Source of the DNA: Psychromonas aquimarina ATCC BAA-1526
GTDB lineage: Bacteria > Pseudomonadota > Gammaproteobacteria > Enterobacterales > Psychromonadaceae
Assembly (NCBI RefSeq): GCF_000428725.1
Contig: NZ_AUAM01000012.1
Coordinates: 82,453 to 146,452 of the forward strand
Direction of reading: 5' to 3'
DNA: 64,000 nucleotides
In this document: positions 8,757 to 17,040 of the stretch, piece after piece
How positions within the stretch are numbered: the first letter of the stretch is position 1
Layout of the letters: every line of letters starts with the position of its first letter
The notes under the pieces: generated by a model
Database searches by the model: none
Seen by the model: the letters and a program-made list of their open reading frames with translations, nothing else
Told to the model about the DNA's origin: nothing
Translations under genes and position numbers: made by a program

Positions 8757-11700
8757 TTAAGTCTCTTTATTACCCCCTTGCGCCTCCGTCTGCTGTTTTT
8801 TCCTGCCCGCTGACTTTTTCGGTTTAGATATCCAGACACCGTGGCGAGAATAACCAGCAAACCACCATTTACCCCAGCCGATTAAGCGGGTTGCTATCCA
8901 TAAAGACCAGGTCAGCATCACCAGACGATAAAACCAGATCGGCAGACTGAACACAGTGACAACCGGTAGATGACCCTCTGTGACTTTATCCTGAAAAAAC
9001 TTAAAATAATGTCCGTAGCTGCCGTTGCCCGTGACCTGCATTTCCGGTGTTGATAACAGCCCTATCGGAATCGACACCAGCAGAGAAATCACACAAATCA
9101 CTGTCAAAGCCAGCAGGCTCAGCTGCAGACAATTAAACTGCCAGCGCTTCATGGCAGCCGGCTCCACAAACTGACTGCGCAATGCGCTCACAAAAAAGAA
9201 CAGCGCAGTCAGCAAAACTCCATAGCTGTTAACAGTTGAAAAACCGAGACCTAATAAAACCCAGCCGGGTGTACCTATCGGCATACTCAGCTGCAGTTTC
9301 CGGGCAATAAGCGGCAGGACTAGCGCGCCGATTAAGATAACAAAGAGTATTCCCCAATATAACATCGAAGCCCCCAGTGACGGGCCGTTGAGGTAGATTA
9401 ACCAGCGGTCGCGGCTAAGGTGGTACTCGATATTAATATTAACGGTTTTACCCGGCAGTTTTATTTCAGCACTGCTGTTACTCCAGCTTAATTGTGCACG
9501 CTTTTCAAACTGCAGCTCAATCTGCTGCTCACCGGGGTGAAGCTGTACAATAGCGCGGTTTCCGCTGTTAATACTCATTTTTCGTCCGTCATGCAGCAGC
9601 GAATTAATTCTGGATCCTTCAGCCAGGATGATTTCGTAAGCAGTGCCCTGACTGGCTCTCACTCTAAGCTTGAGGGTAGACTTTTGTACATTTTTACCGG
9701 GCTGCTGGATTAACGCTGCCGTTTCCGTGGTAAAGACTTCTCCAGCCACACCATCCGGACGTTTTACATGGATATCAAGGGACTCTCCCGGCCATGGTTT
9801 CCACACTGGCTGAAGCTGACCACTGTTGATATCCGATTTGAGCGGTTTGATACCGGTAAATTTTACGTTCCAGATAGAGGAAGGGATCAATGTCCAGGTT
9901 TCTGAATAGGAAGGATTATCCTGCGCCGTAAGAGTGATGATTTCAGCCGGCGGCAGTGCCGACTGCCAGCTGATCATACGCTGCTTTTTCGGGATCTGGA
10001 CATTGACACTGCCGTTTTCATTAACCGGATAAGCAGACAGTACCTGCTCGCCTTCTAATAAAGTAATATTGAATGAGGCGGCATCAACAGTCGGTGCCAG
10101 TTTCTCTACGCGGGTCAGCATGCGCCACTCTTTACCAAGGGTTATACGGCGGTGTACAAGAGCGTATGATTTCACCGGCAGCGGGGCCAGCGTATTGCTG
10201 TCCTGGCGGGCAAGAGCCTCTTTCGAGGTAAGTCCGATATTGTTATTAACGACCACCCCTTTACGGATACCGTCGATTAACCAAAACGGCGCATTAACCC
10301 TGAAATTATGAATATTGTGCGGCAGGTTAATGGATATCTGTTCATTTTTTACCTGCCCTGACATGATGACTGAATGCCTGCCTTTAGTCACAAATATTCT
10401 CAAACCACCTTTAGACTTTCTAAGCACCGCCGGCTTATTATCAAGCAGGATCTTTTCAGCCAGCCAGGCATCACCCGCAGAAGGTAACGGCATGGCAATA
10501 TCAGCATCGGCAGAGATCTCAAAGGTCAAGCTTAGACGATTATCTTTCACCATCAGCAGGCCGTTATCCAGTGATAGACAGGACGGCAGACAAGGCGGTG
10601 CTTTCAGCAGCCGGCTTTCATATTCATTAAGCAGATATTCAGGCGGATAACCGTTTGCTTCAGGCAGCCGGTCTGCAGCATCCGCACGCTGCGGCGAAAT
10701 CAAGATCAGCACAGTTAATAACGGCAGCAGCACCGCGCTAAGTACTGTGGATGCACTGCTTGTACCGTTATTTTCGGGTTTATCTTTTTTAAACTTTCCA
10801 ACCTTTAACAGTCTGCGCAGCATAACTGCTCCGGTAAAACCAATAAGTACAGCATTAATTATCCGCCACAGAGCCGTTAACAGCGGAGAAGAGAGCAGCA
10901 GGCTGATCTGCTGATCTGCAGTCACTGTGCCCGAGGAGTTAATATATAAGGCGTTCCAGAACCATGTAGGAATGCCCGGCCCCGTCTGCACGCGGTCATT
11001 GTCCCCCACCTGGTATAGGTTCTGCCCGGCTTTACGCTCACTCTGTGAATAAATATCACGCCTGCTCTCCTGCTCACGTCTAACCTGTTTCTCGCGCAGC
11101 CCCTCTTTTTTACTTCTAGCAGTAACAGCCTCATCCATCTCCATCATCAGCACTTCTGCCGGAGCAGCATTCTGCTGATACAGCGGCGTACTTACCTGAT
11201 AACTGCTAATGCTGTGTTTTTCCAGTGCCGGATATATAGCCAGACGCAGCGAACTGATAGTGAAAGCGATAAAGGCCAGTACCAGAGCGGCAGCCGGCAG
11301 CAGAGCCATTCTGCTCAGCCATACTTTATGCCTGCCCAGCGGTAGTCCGATAATAGCGATAAAGGCCAGTAGAGTTGCCCAGAGGGCATTCGGTGCCTGC
11401 TCTTCATGAAAAGTAAACACTAAGGTCAGCGCCATCAGCAGCGCCCCTTTAACACCGAGCAGCTTTCTGGCGGCAGCAGTCAAAATCATCAGCCAGAAGA
11501 TATCCCATAAATTCCACTTCTGCACCCATGTGCCGCTGATGCCGTCAACACCGCCGGCGTGAACTGCGCGCCAGCCGGGAGGAAGATGAATTGCCGCCGT
11601 TAATTTTTCGGCATCTGTCTGCCAGCCCACAGCATTGATATTACTGACCGAGGGGATAGAACTGACAGCCTGCAGATTAATTTTCGGACTGCGTATTTCC

Positions 11701-12914
11701 ACCCCCTGATTATCTTCAAAGCGGGTAATTAATACCGGGGTTTGATTAACCGACGCCCGTCCTAACTGCATGCTTTCGGCTGCATCTAAACGCCAGCCTT
11801 GATGCATTCTGCCGCTGACATTGTCTTTAACGATAGCGTCCTCTCCATCAAAGGAGAGCCAGATCTGCCGATCTATATTAATACTGTTATGGTGTGCATC
11901 GCTGTCCCCGCGGGTAGTCGTCTCAAGCTGCAGTGTATCACCCTTTTCAAGACGGTAAGTAGGATAGGATTTCCATTGCGCAGGTACATCAACCAGTGAC
12001 GTATCAATACTTTTAACACCGCTTATTTTAACTTCCCGGATACGGGGATCAGCAATAAAAGAAAAATACTCATACTGCGGCCACTGCGCAGAAACTTTGC
12101 TGGTAGAAACGGCAGTACGGTTGTCTGTAAAACGCCCTGCCACTGTTATCGTATGTATTCCCGGTTTCACCTGCACCCGCAGCATACCGTCTTCTTCTAA
12201 TCTCGCCGGCAAAGACGAGCGCAGAGAGACCGTCCTGCTGCCTGCAATTGAAACCTGCCCAATAGTTATTTCACGGGATTTGCCGCTGACAAACAGTTTT
12301 ATAATAGTGGTTAAAGAGATCGGAACCGCATCTTTTACTGCCCGATAGACCTGAATTTTCAGCGTGTTTTTATCATTAAGCTGCGCTTCTTTTTTGTGCG
12401 CAGATAAAATAAGCCGTCCGTTGTTAATACTGGTCGGCAGCACTTTTTTGTTGATCAATACTTTTACTAAAGCAATACTCTCGGGCAGCACAATAGCTGG
12501 TGGAATTTCCTGCCACAGGAACCTGCCGCGAATTATATTAGCTCCCTTATTGAGGTGCAGTCTTGGTGTGCCGTTGTGATCAATAGCATCGGCCGGCTGC
12601 TGATTAACGCTTAAATCGGTCGGCCAGTTAAGTTTACTGCCGGGCAAATTAAGCAGAGCATCTTTAGAGAGTACCTGCACCGACATTTCGAACAGCATAC
12701 CGTCATCCACTATCCTGCCGACAAACTCTCCGGGCCAGCTGCAGACCTTTTGTTTCTTAGCGGAGATAAGCCAGGGACAATCTAAATCCGGATGGCGATC
12801 TGCCACCCACTGCTCCCACGAAGCGCCAGTATCCGTTTGTTGTGAATAGCTCGGCAGGCTCAATAGACAACCGAGCAGCGTAAACAGCATGATCATTATA
12901 CGTTTAAGCAGCAT
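8757..12914 (-). CDS. Very large internally duplicated inner-membrane/periplasmic protein, unknown function
   Basis: A 1385-residue protein I cannot name. It has a signal peptide (ends near YSQQ) and two similar halves. Each half begins with a periplasmic beta-rich region carrying paired cysteines (CPW...C near residue 45; CLPSC near 773), contains matched VPAQWKSYP / LQPVWKPWP segments, and ends in a membrane block (about 470-590 plus 695-745; and 1187 to the end). Each membrane block is interrupted by a related VQTG / MQVTGNG periplasmic segment. A charged Arg/Glu/Lys-rich loop lies around 600-640. Start: ATG at 12914 with AAGAAGGAA upstream, giving a proper signal peptide; the longer frame to 13073 has none. 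It is monocistronic with its own terminator. A transport or envelope-sensing role is possible but unproven. Confidence 0.85.
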   Translation of the reverse strand: MLLKRIMIMLFTLLGCLLSLPSYSQQTDTGASWEQWVADRHPDLDCPWLISAKKQKVCSWPGEFVGRIVDDGMLFEMSVQVLSKDALLNLPGSKLNWPTDLSVNQQPADAIDHNGTPRLHLNKGANIIRGRFLWQEIPPAIVLPESIALVKVLINKKVLPTSINNGRLILSAHKKEAQLNDKNTLKIQVYRAVKDAVPISLTTIIKLFVSGKSREITIGQVSIAGSRTVSLRSSLPARLEEDGMLRVQVKPGIHTITVAGRFTDNRTAVSTSKVSAQWPQYEYFSFIADPRIREVKISGVKSIDTSLVDVPAQWKSYPTYRLEKGDTLQLETTTRGDSDAHHNSINIDRQIWLSFDGEDAIVKDNVSGRMHQGWRLDAAESMQLGRASVNQTPVLITRFEDNQGVEIRSPKINLQAVSSIPSVSNINAVGWQTDAEKLTAAIHLPPGWRAVHAGGVDGISGTWVQKWNLWDIFWLMILTAAARKLLGVKGALLMALTLVFTFHEEQAPNALWATLLAFIAIIGLPLGRHKVWLSRMALLPAAALVLAFIAFTISSLRLAIYPALEKHSISSYQVSTPLYQQNAAPAEVLMMEMDEAVTARSKKEGLREKQVRREQESRRDIYSQSERKAGQNLYQVGDNDRVQTGPGIPTWFWNALYINSSGTVTADQQISLLLSSPLLTALWRIINAVLIGFTGAVMLRRLLKVGKFKKDKPENNGTSSASTVLSAVLLPLLTVLILISPQRADAADRLPEANGYPPEYLLNEYESRLLKAPPCLPSCLSLDNGLLMVKDNRLSLTFEISADADIAMPLPSAGDAWLAEKILLDNKPAVLRKSKGGLRIFVTKGRHSVIMSGQVKNEQISINLPHNIHNFRVNAPFWLIDGIRKGVVVNNNIGLTSKEALARQDSNTLAPLPVKSYALVHRRITLGKEWRMLTRVEKLAPTVDAASFNITLLEGEQVLSAYPVNENGSVNVQIPKKQRMISWQSALPPAEIITLTAQDNPSYSETWTLIPSSIWNVKFTGIKPLKSDINSGQLQPVWKPWPGESLDIHVKRPDGVAGEVFTTETAALIQQPGKNVQKSTLKLRVRASQGTAYEIILAEGSRINSLLHDGRKMSINSGNRAIVQLHPGEQQIELQFEKRAQLSWSNSSAEIKLPGKTVNINIEYHLSRDRWLIYLNGPSLGASMLYWGILFVILIGALVLPLIARKLQLSMPIGTPGWVLLGLGFSTVNSYGVLLTALFFFVSALRSQFVEPAAMKRWQFNCLQLSLLALTVICVISLLVSIPIGLLSTPEMQVTGNGSYGHYFKFFQDKVTEGHLPVVTVFSLPIWFYRLVMLTWSLWIATRLIGWGKWWFAGYSRHGVWISKPKKSAGRKKQQTEAQGGNKET

Positions 12915-13198
12915 TAGAAATTCCTTCTTGGACACCAGCAACAGATAAAGAATAGAACATAACCAATTGATTTTTAGTTGTCGTTTAGTTTTATAGTGAT
13001 AAAAGTGAGGCAGCGCTGAATTTAGAGTGCACTGATATTTAAGTACTGTGGGAAAGAAGTTACAACAATGCACTAAAAGAATGGTTAATCATCTGCAAAT
13101 GCACTGAATTTGGGTTTAGCGGCTAACTAGCTTATCATGTTCGCTTAGCAGAAATCGTACTACGTGCTTAAAGGCTTTTCAGCCGATGGAGATAAACA

Positions 13199-13882
13199 AT
13201 GAAATACAAATGGATCCTGTTTGATGCTGATGAAACCTTGTTTCACTTTGATGCCTTTAAAGGGCTGCAGTTAATGTTTTCACGTTATGATATTGATTTT
13301 ACCCGTCGTGATTACGAGGAGTATCAGGTTACTAATAAACCTCTATGGGTCGACTACCAGGACGGTACGATTACTGCTAAGCAGCTGCAGAATATTCGTT
13401 TTGAGGCATGGGCGGAAAAGCTCAAGGTAAAAACACAGACATTAAACAGCGCCTTTCTGGAAGCAATGGCCGATATCTGCTCTCCACTGCCTGGAGCTAA
13501 AGAACTGCTCGCCTCACTGCACGGCAAAGTCAAGATGGGCATTATTACCAATGGTTTTACCGAACTTCAGGAGATCCGTTTAAAACGGACCGGTTTTAGT
13601 GAATACTTTGATTCATTGATTATCTCTGAGCAGGTCGGTATTGCTAAACCGCACCCGGGTATTTTCGAACATGCACTTGTCAGTATCGGACAACCGCAGA
13701 AGCATCATGTACTGATGGTTGGTGATAACCCTCACTCTGATATATTAGGCGGTTTAAATGCCGGGCTCGATACCTGCTGGTTAAATGTGAAAGGACTGGA
13801 AAATCCGGTAGACATTACACCGCATTATCAGGTCAGCTCCTTAAATGAGCTGCAGGCGCTGCTTGAACAGCAGAATAAGTAA
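13199..13882 (+). CDS. yjjG: Pyrimidine 5'-nucleotidase YjjG (HAD superfamily)
   Basis: Dephosphorylates pyrimidine nucleoside monophosphates (dUMP, UMP, dTMP and damaged analogues) in the cytoplasm. At 227 residues it aligns along its length with E. coli YjjG as I recall it. HAD motif I is DADETLF (nucleophile Asp), motif II is ITNGF, motif III lies around the Lys of GIAKPHPG and motif IV is GDNPHSDI. GGAG precedes the ATG. It appears monocistronic, ending at a shared bidirectional terminator. Confidence 0.95.
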   Translation: MKYKWILFDADETLFHFDAFKGLQLMFSRYDIDFTRRDYEEYQVTNKPLWVDYQDGTITAKQLQNIRFEAWAEKLKVKTQTLNSAFLEAMADICSPLPGAKELLASLHGKVKMGIITNGFTELQEIRLKRTGFSEYFDSLIISEQVGIAKPHPGIFEHALVSIGQPQKHHVLMVGDNPHSDILGGLNAGLDTCWLNVKGLENPVDITPHYQVSSLNELQALLEQQNK

Positions 13883-13906
13883 AACAGTTAAAAGCATCAG
13901 CTTTAT

Positions 13907-13932
13907 GCGGACTCGGTCCGCTTTCATTTTTT
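13907..13932. terminator. Bidirectional terminator hairpin
   Basis: GCGGAC, 3-base loop, GTCCGC then a T-rich run on plus; it sits between the convergent yjjG and the secreted repeat-protein gene. Confidence 0.75.
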
Positions 13933-14478
13933 AATCATTTCTATAAGCGCATACTTTTCAGAAAGCCCCTTTTTAACCCGGCAGTTAATAATCTGTGTTA
14001 AGTTATTAACTTTCCAGGTACCCTTTACATAAAGGAAATCCCTTTTTTCCCAGTGCTCTGCCTGCCAGTTGTAAAGAGGCAGACCTTTTTCAACGTACTG
14101 CTGCGCAGATCTGTTTTTACACCAGGCAACTAATTCTTCACTTTTATTGACTGGAGTATGGTCCTCATAACTGCTGAGCGGCAGAGTCTGTGACTGTGTT
14201 TCTATAAATGCATATTTTTCCGGAGCGCCTTTTAAAATTCGGCAGTTTACATGCTGTTTTTTATGGTCCGCTTTCCATTGCCCTTTGACGTTCAAAACAC
14301 TGCCTTCAATCCACCCGGAAGAGGTCCAGTTATAGGGTTTCATATCTTTACTGATTAAATGCTGTTTTGATATGTTTGCGCACCAGCTTCGCAGCTCAGA
14401 AGTATTATTGATTACTACTGGCTGCGCAGCAGCGAAAAAGGGAAATAACAAAGCCCCCGTTTTTAGAAATAATTTCAT
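13924..14478 (-). CDS. Secreted two-repeat cysteine-containing protein, unknown function
   Basis: A 184-residue exported protein with a signal peptide ending near AAAQ. The mature part is two tandem copies of a module of about 70 residues. Each copy has an SELRSWC/EELVAWC start, a YNW...W centre, a VKGQW/VKGTW strand and a CRxxKG...EKYAxIE end. Each copy contains two cysteines, so one disulfide per copy is likely in the periplasm. No family name comes to mind. It is monocistronic. Confidence 0.75.
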   Translation of the reverse strand: MKLFLKTGALLFPFFAAAQPVVINNTSELRSWCANISKQHLISKDMKPYNWTSSGWIEGSVLNVKGQWKADHKKQHVNCRILKGAPEKYAFIETQSQTLPLSSYEDHTPVNKSEELVAWCKNRSAQQYVEKGLPLYNWQAEHWEKRDFLYVKGTWKVNNLTQIINCRVKKGLSEKYALIEMIKK

Positions 14479-14784
14479 TGTATCCTCAACTCTTCATATA
14501 AAACTCAAGCTAAATGCACTCATTTTTATTTGTAGTTTACAGCTGCTTAGCGGCACAGAGAAAAAAAACGCAGCTAAAAGCAAATATACTTACAAAACCT
14601 GTTCAATAATTAGATCCCGCAGCTGTTTTTTAAAACCGGATGCGAAAACTACTGTAAATCTTCAAGCAATACACTATTATTGTCTGCTTGCTTAAATTTG
14701 AACCAGGTTTAGCTGACAAAAGTAATGCTGCCTTTATCCATTACCCTGTTTTGCAAAAAGTATGGCCCAGAACATGTTATTAAT
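14479..14784. other. Divergent intergenic region upstream of the M23/bactofilin operon
   Basis: About 306 bases between the divergent secreted-protein gene and the peptidase gene. It includes the alternative upstream start at 14725. Nothing else identifiable. Confidence 0.4.
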
Positions 14785-15756
14785 ATGAAAAACAAATCCA
14801 TCATTACAATTTCAACTATTTACGGAACCAGAGGTTTTCATTTCGAGAAATGGCATTCTCAATTTCTAAAAATCAGCGCAGTGATCTTTGTACTGGTGGT
14901 TTCAGCTGTTGTTTTTAACCTCTCCTACCTCAGTAAAAAAGTCGATCAGGTCAGCGCGCAGGAAGATAAACTCAAACAGCACAGCTCAACCCTGCAGTCG
15001 ACCATTGAAAATTTAAGCTCTGAAAACAAAAACCTAGAGCAGGATCTGGAAAACAGAGATACCCTTATTACAGACGTTTCAACGCGCCTCGATGAGATTG
15101 AACAATACCTTGAAACAGAAAGCTATCCGGCATCATTAAGCAGCGGAAAAGACAGCGGTTTTGATCTGCGCTTAAATATCGCGGCAGTCAATTCCGCAGT
15201 ACGGATTAGTTTACTGGAGTCAATACCTAACGGTGCACCGGTTAAAAATGCCCGCCTTTCTTCTCGATTTGGTTACCGTACTCACCCGGTAACAAATAAA
15301 AAAAAGAGACACAACGGTCTCGATTTTGCGGTTAATACCGGTACGCCTGTTTATGCTACAGCCGATGGTGTAGTCGAAATTGCACGTAAAAGTAATGCCG
15401 GTTCAGGTAACTTTTTACGTATTCAGCATGGTTTCGGTTTTACTTCATCATTTTCACATTTAAGCTCTTTTAAAGTGAAAAACGGCGACTTTGTTGAAAA
15501 AGGACAACTACTGGCAAAATCTGGTAATACAGGCCTGTCATCGGGACCGCATCTGCACTATGAAGTCAGATTTGTCGGCAGAGCACTAAATCCTCTCGCA
15601 TTTGTAAAATGGGATAATAATAATTTTGATTCAATCTTTAAAAAAGAAAAGGCGGTAAAATGGGAATTTTTGGTAAGAAAAGTGGAGCGCCAAATAAGCT
15701 CTCAGCTACAACTATTATCGCAAGTGGATGCAGAATTACTGGTTCAATCCAATTAG
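14785..15756 (+). CDS. Membrane-anchored M23-family peptidase (LytM-type)
   Basis: Zinc endopeptidase predicted to cut peptidoglycan cross-bridges in the periplasm. One N-terminal transmembrane segment (about residues 28-50), a coiled coil of about 70 residues, then the M23 domain with the zinc ligands in HNGLDF (HxxxD) and HLHYEV (HxH). The 324-residue start at 14785 is preferred to 14725 because the short basic N-terminus and TYGTRG-like lead-in to the membrane helix is normal for this subfamily; neither start has a strong ribosome site. It overlaps the bactofilin gene by 97 bases in another frame, indicating cotranscription and probable translational coupling. Known M23-bactofilin pairs set cell curvature. 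Confidence 0.9.
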   Translation: MKNKSIITISTIYGTRGFHFEKWHSQFLKISAVIFVLVVSAVVFNLSYLSKKVDQVSAQEDKLKQHSSTLQSTIENLSSENKNLEQDLENRDTLITDVSTRLDEIEQYLETESYPASLSSGKDSGFDLRLNIAAVNSAVRISLLESIPNGAPVKNARLSSRFGYRTHPVTNKKKRHNGLDFAVNTGTPVYATADGVVEIARKSNAGSGNFLRIQHGFGFTSSFSHLSSFKVKNGDFVEKGQLLAKSGNTGLSSGPHLHYEVRFVGRALNPLAFVKWDNNNFDSIFKKEKAVKWEFLVRKVERQISSQLQLLSQVDAELLVQSN

Positions 15757-16127
15757 CCTGCGATATTCAAATCGACGGCCAGGTTGAAGGCAAAATCATT
15801 TCCGAAAAAATGGTGGTGATCAGTCACGAAGGCTGCGTTAAAGGTGAAATTTTTGCTGAAAAAGTCGTAGTTAACGGTGTGGTTAACGGCTCTTGTTATG
15901 CAAATGCTGTTGAAATTCTCGAAAAAGGAAAAATTACCGGCTCGGCATTCAGCGATAACTTAAGTATTGACCGCGGTGGTTTATTCTTTGGTGATATTCA
16001 TCCGATGGAAGCATCAACAGTATCCAGCATCGACAAAAATAACAGCCAGCTGACGGCGCCGGAAAATAACAGTGGAACACCTAAACAGCTTGAAGCTGAA
16101 AGTGTCAAAAAAGTAGCCAATAAATAA
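15660..16127 (+). CDS. Bactofilin (polymer-forming cytoskeletal protein)
   Basis: A 155-residue bactofilin. The core (about residues 18-120) is a right-handed beta-helix of short repeating turns such as IDGQVEGKI, HEGCVKGEI and VNGVVNGS, flanked by an N-terminal tail with GIFGKK and a disordered C-terminus. Bactofilins polymerise without nucleotide at the membrane and position peptidoglycan enzymes. The ATG at 15660 has AAGGCGG upstream and lies inside the end of the M23 gene. A strong hairpin follows about 80 bases after the stop. Confidence 0.95.
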   Translation: MGIFGKKSGAPNKLSATTIIASGCRITGSIQLACDIQIDGQVEGKIISEKMVVISHEGCVKGEIFAEKVVVNGVVNGSCYANAVEILEKGKITGSAFSDNLSIDRGGLFFGDIHPMEASTVSSIDKNNSQLTAPENNSGTPKQLEAESVKKVANK

Positions 16128-16205
16128 TATATACCTATGATACCTCAAGGTGCTTTATCAGGACTCATCTTGAAGTAATATGGATATAGATTACCGGACA
16201 TCAAA

Positions 16206-16238
16206 ACAGCCGTAAATATTTTAAATGTTTACGGCTGT
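16206..16238. terminator. Bidirectional terminator hairpin between bactofilin and binding-protein genes
   Basis: Perfect 11-base stem ACAGCCGTAAA/TTTACGGCTGT. It overlaps the last codons of the minus-strand gene at 16229. T tracts on both sides are short. Confidence 0.7.
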
Positions 16239-17002
16239 TCATTTTCCTTATTCTGAACAGGAGGCTTAATCCCATACTGCTGATAAATATGAGTAATTTC
16301 ACCAGACGTTACCATATTGAGCAGACTCTTATTAAGCAGACTAAACATTCTACTGCCGGCATACTTTTTAGGCATGCCGTAATAATTCCCGTTTTTTTGA
16401 ATATACTTATAATTCGCATAGGCATAATCACTTATTTTATGCTTCCGCAGCGCATCTTCAAGCGATTCCCGATCAAGTACCACCATGGTATCAAATCTGC
16501 CCCGCTTGAACATTCTCACCATATTTGTATCATCCATATGCACCTGCTTTTCAAGGCCGTTATCTTCATTAAAACGTTTGAAATAAGCTGTGCCTCTCTT
16601 AACAGCTATTTTTAGCCCGTATAGATCTTCATAGTGGTTAATCAGATCTTCGTTACCCTTTTTGACTAAAAATATAATATCCTTATTCTGGTAACCAATT
16701 GGACCAAGAAAAGCGATAAACTTTTCTCTGGCTTCGTTTCTCACTGTCCTGGGTAAAATATCAACACTACCCTCTTTTACCCCCTTTAAGCTTCTAATAA
16801 AAGGCGCCTTCCGCCACTTTATTTTATAACCTGTTTTATCTGCAGCCTGTTCAATAATTTCTTTCAGAGGGCCGGAGAACTGATTTCCTGAAACAACCAT
16901 TTCCGGCGGGCGATGGCGAAAATCTGCCCGCAGAGTTTTCACTGCAGCATGGGCCGCTGTAAAAGTAAGCATTAAAATTAACAGCATGGTTACTTTCTTC
17001 AC
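16229..17002 (-). CDS. Periplasmic solute-binding protein, family 3 type
   Basis: A 257-residue exported protein: signal peptide ending at AHA, then a two-lobed SBP_bac_3-like fold with a DILPRTVRNEAREK segment typical of the amino-acid binding family. No ABC permease or ATPase gene is nearby, so it may be a stand-alone sensor or a protein of unknown ligand, as many orphan members in marine gammaproteobacteria are. The start is the ATG at 17002 after a weak purine-rich site. Confidence 0.85.
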   Translation of the reverse strand: MKKVTMLLILMLTFTAAHAAVKTLRADFRHRPPEMVVSGNQFSGPLKEIIEQAADKTGYKIKWRKAPFIRSLKGVKEGSVDILPRTVRNEAREKFIAFLGPIGYQNKDIIFLVKKGNEDLINHYEDLYGLKIAVKRGTAYFKRFNEDNGLEKQVHMDDTNMVRMFKRGRFDTMVVLDRESLEDALRKHKISDYAYANYKYIQKNGNYYGMPKKYAGSRMFSLLNKSLLNMVTSGEITHIYQQYGIKPPVQNKENEQP

Positions 17003-17040
17003 CTTTGCTCCCTACCTCACTCTTACTAAATCAAATTCAA

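Noticed and set aside
10315..10650. 111-codon plus-strand frame inside the large envelope gene
   Set aside because: Opposite-strand shadow of the 1385-residue gene; no site or homology.
14372..14695. 107-codon plus-strand frame upstream of the M23 gene
   Set aside because: Overlaps the secreted repeat protein's 5' end on the other strand and has no ribosome site.
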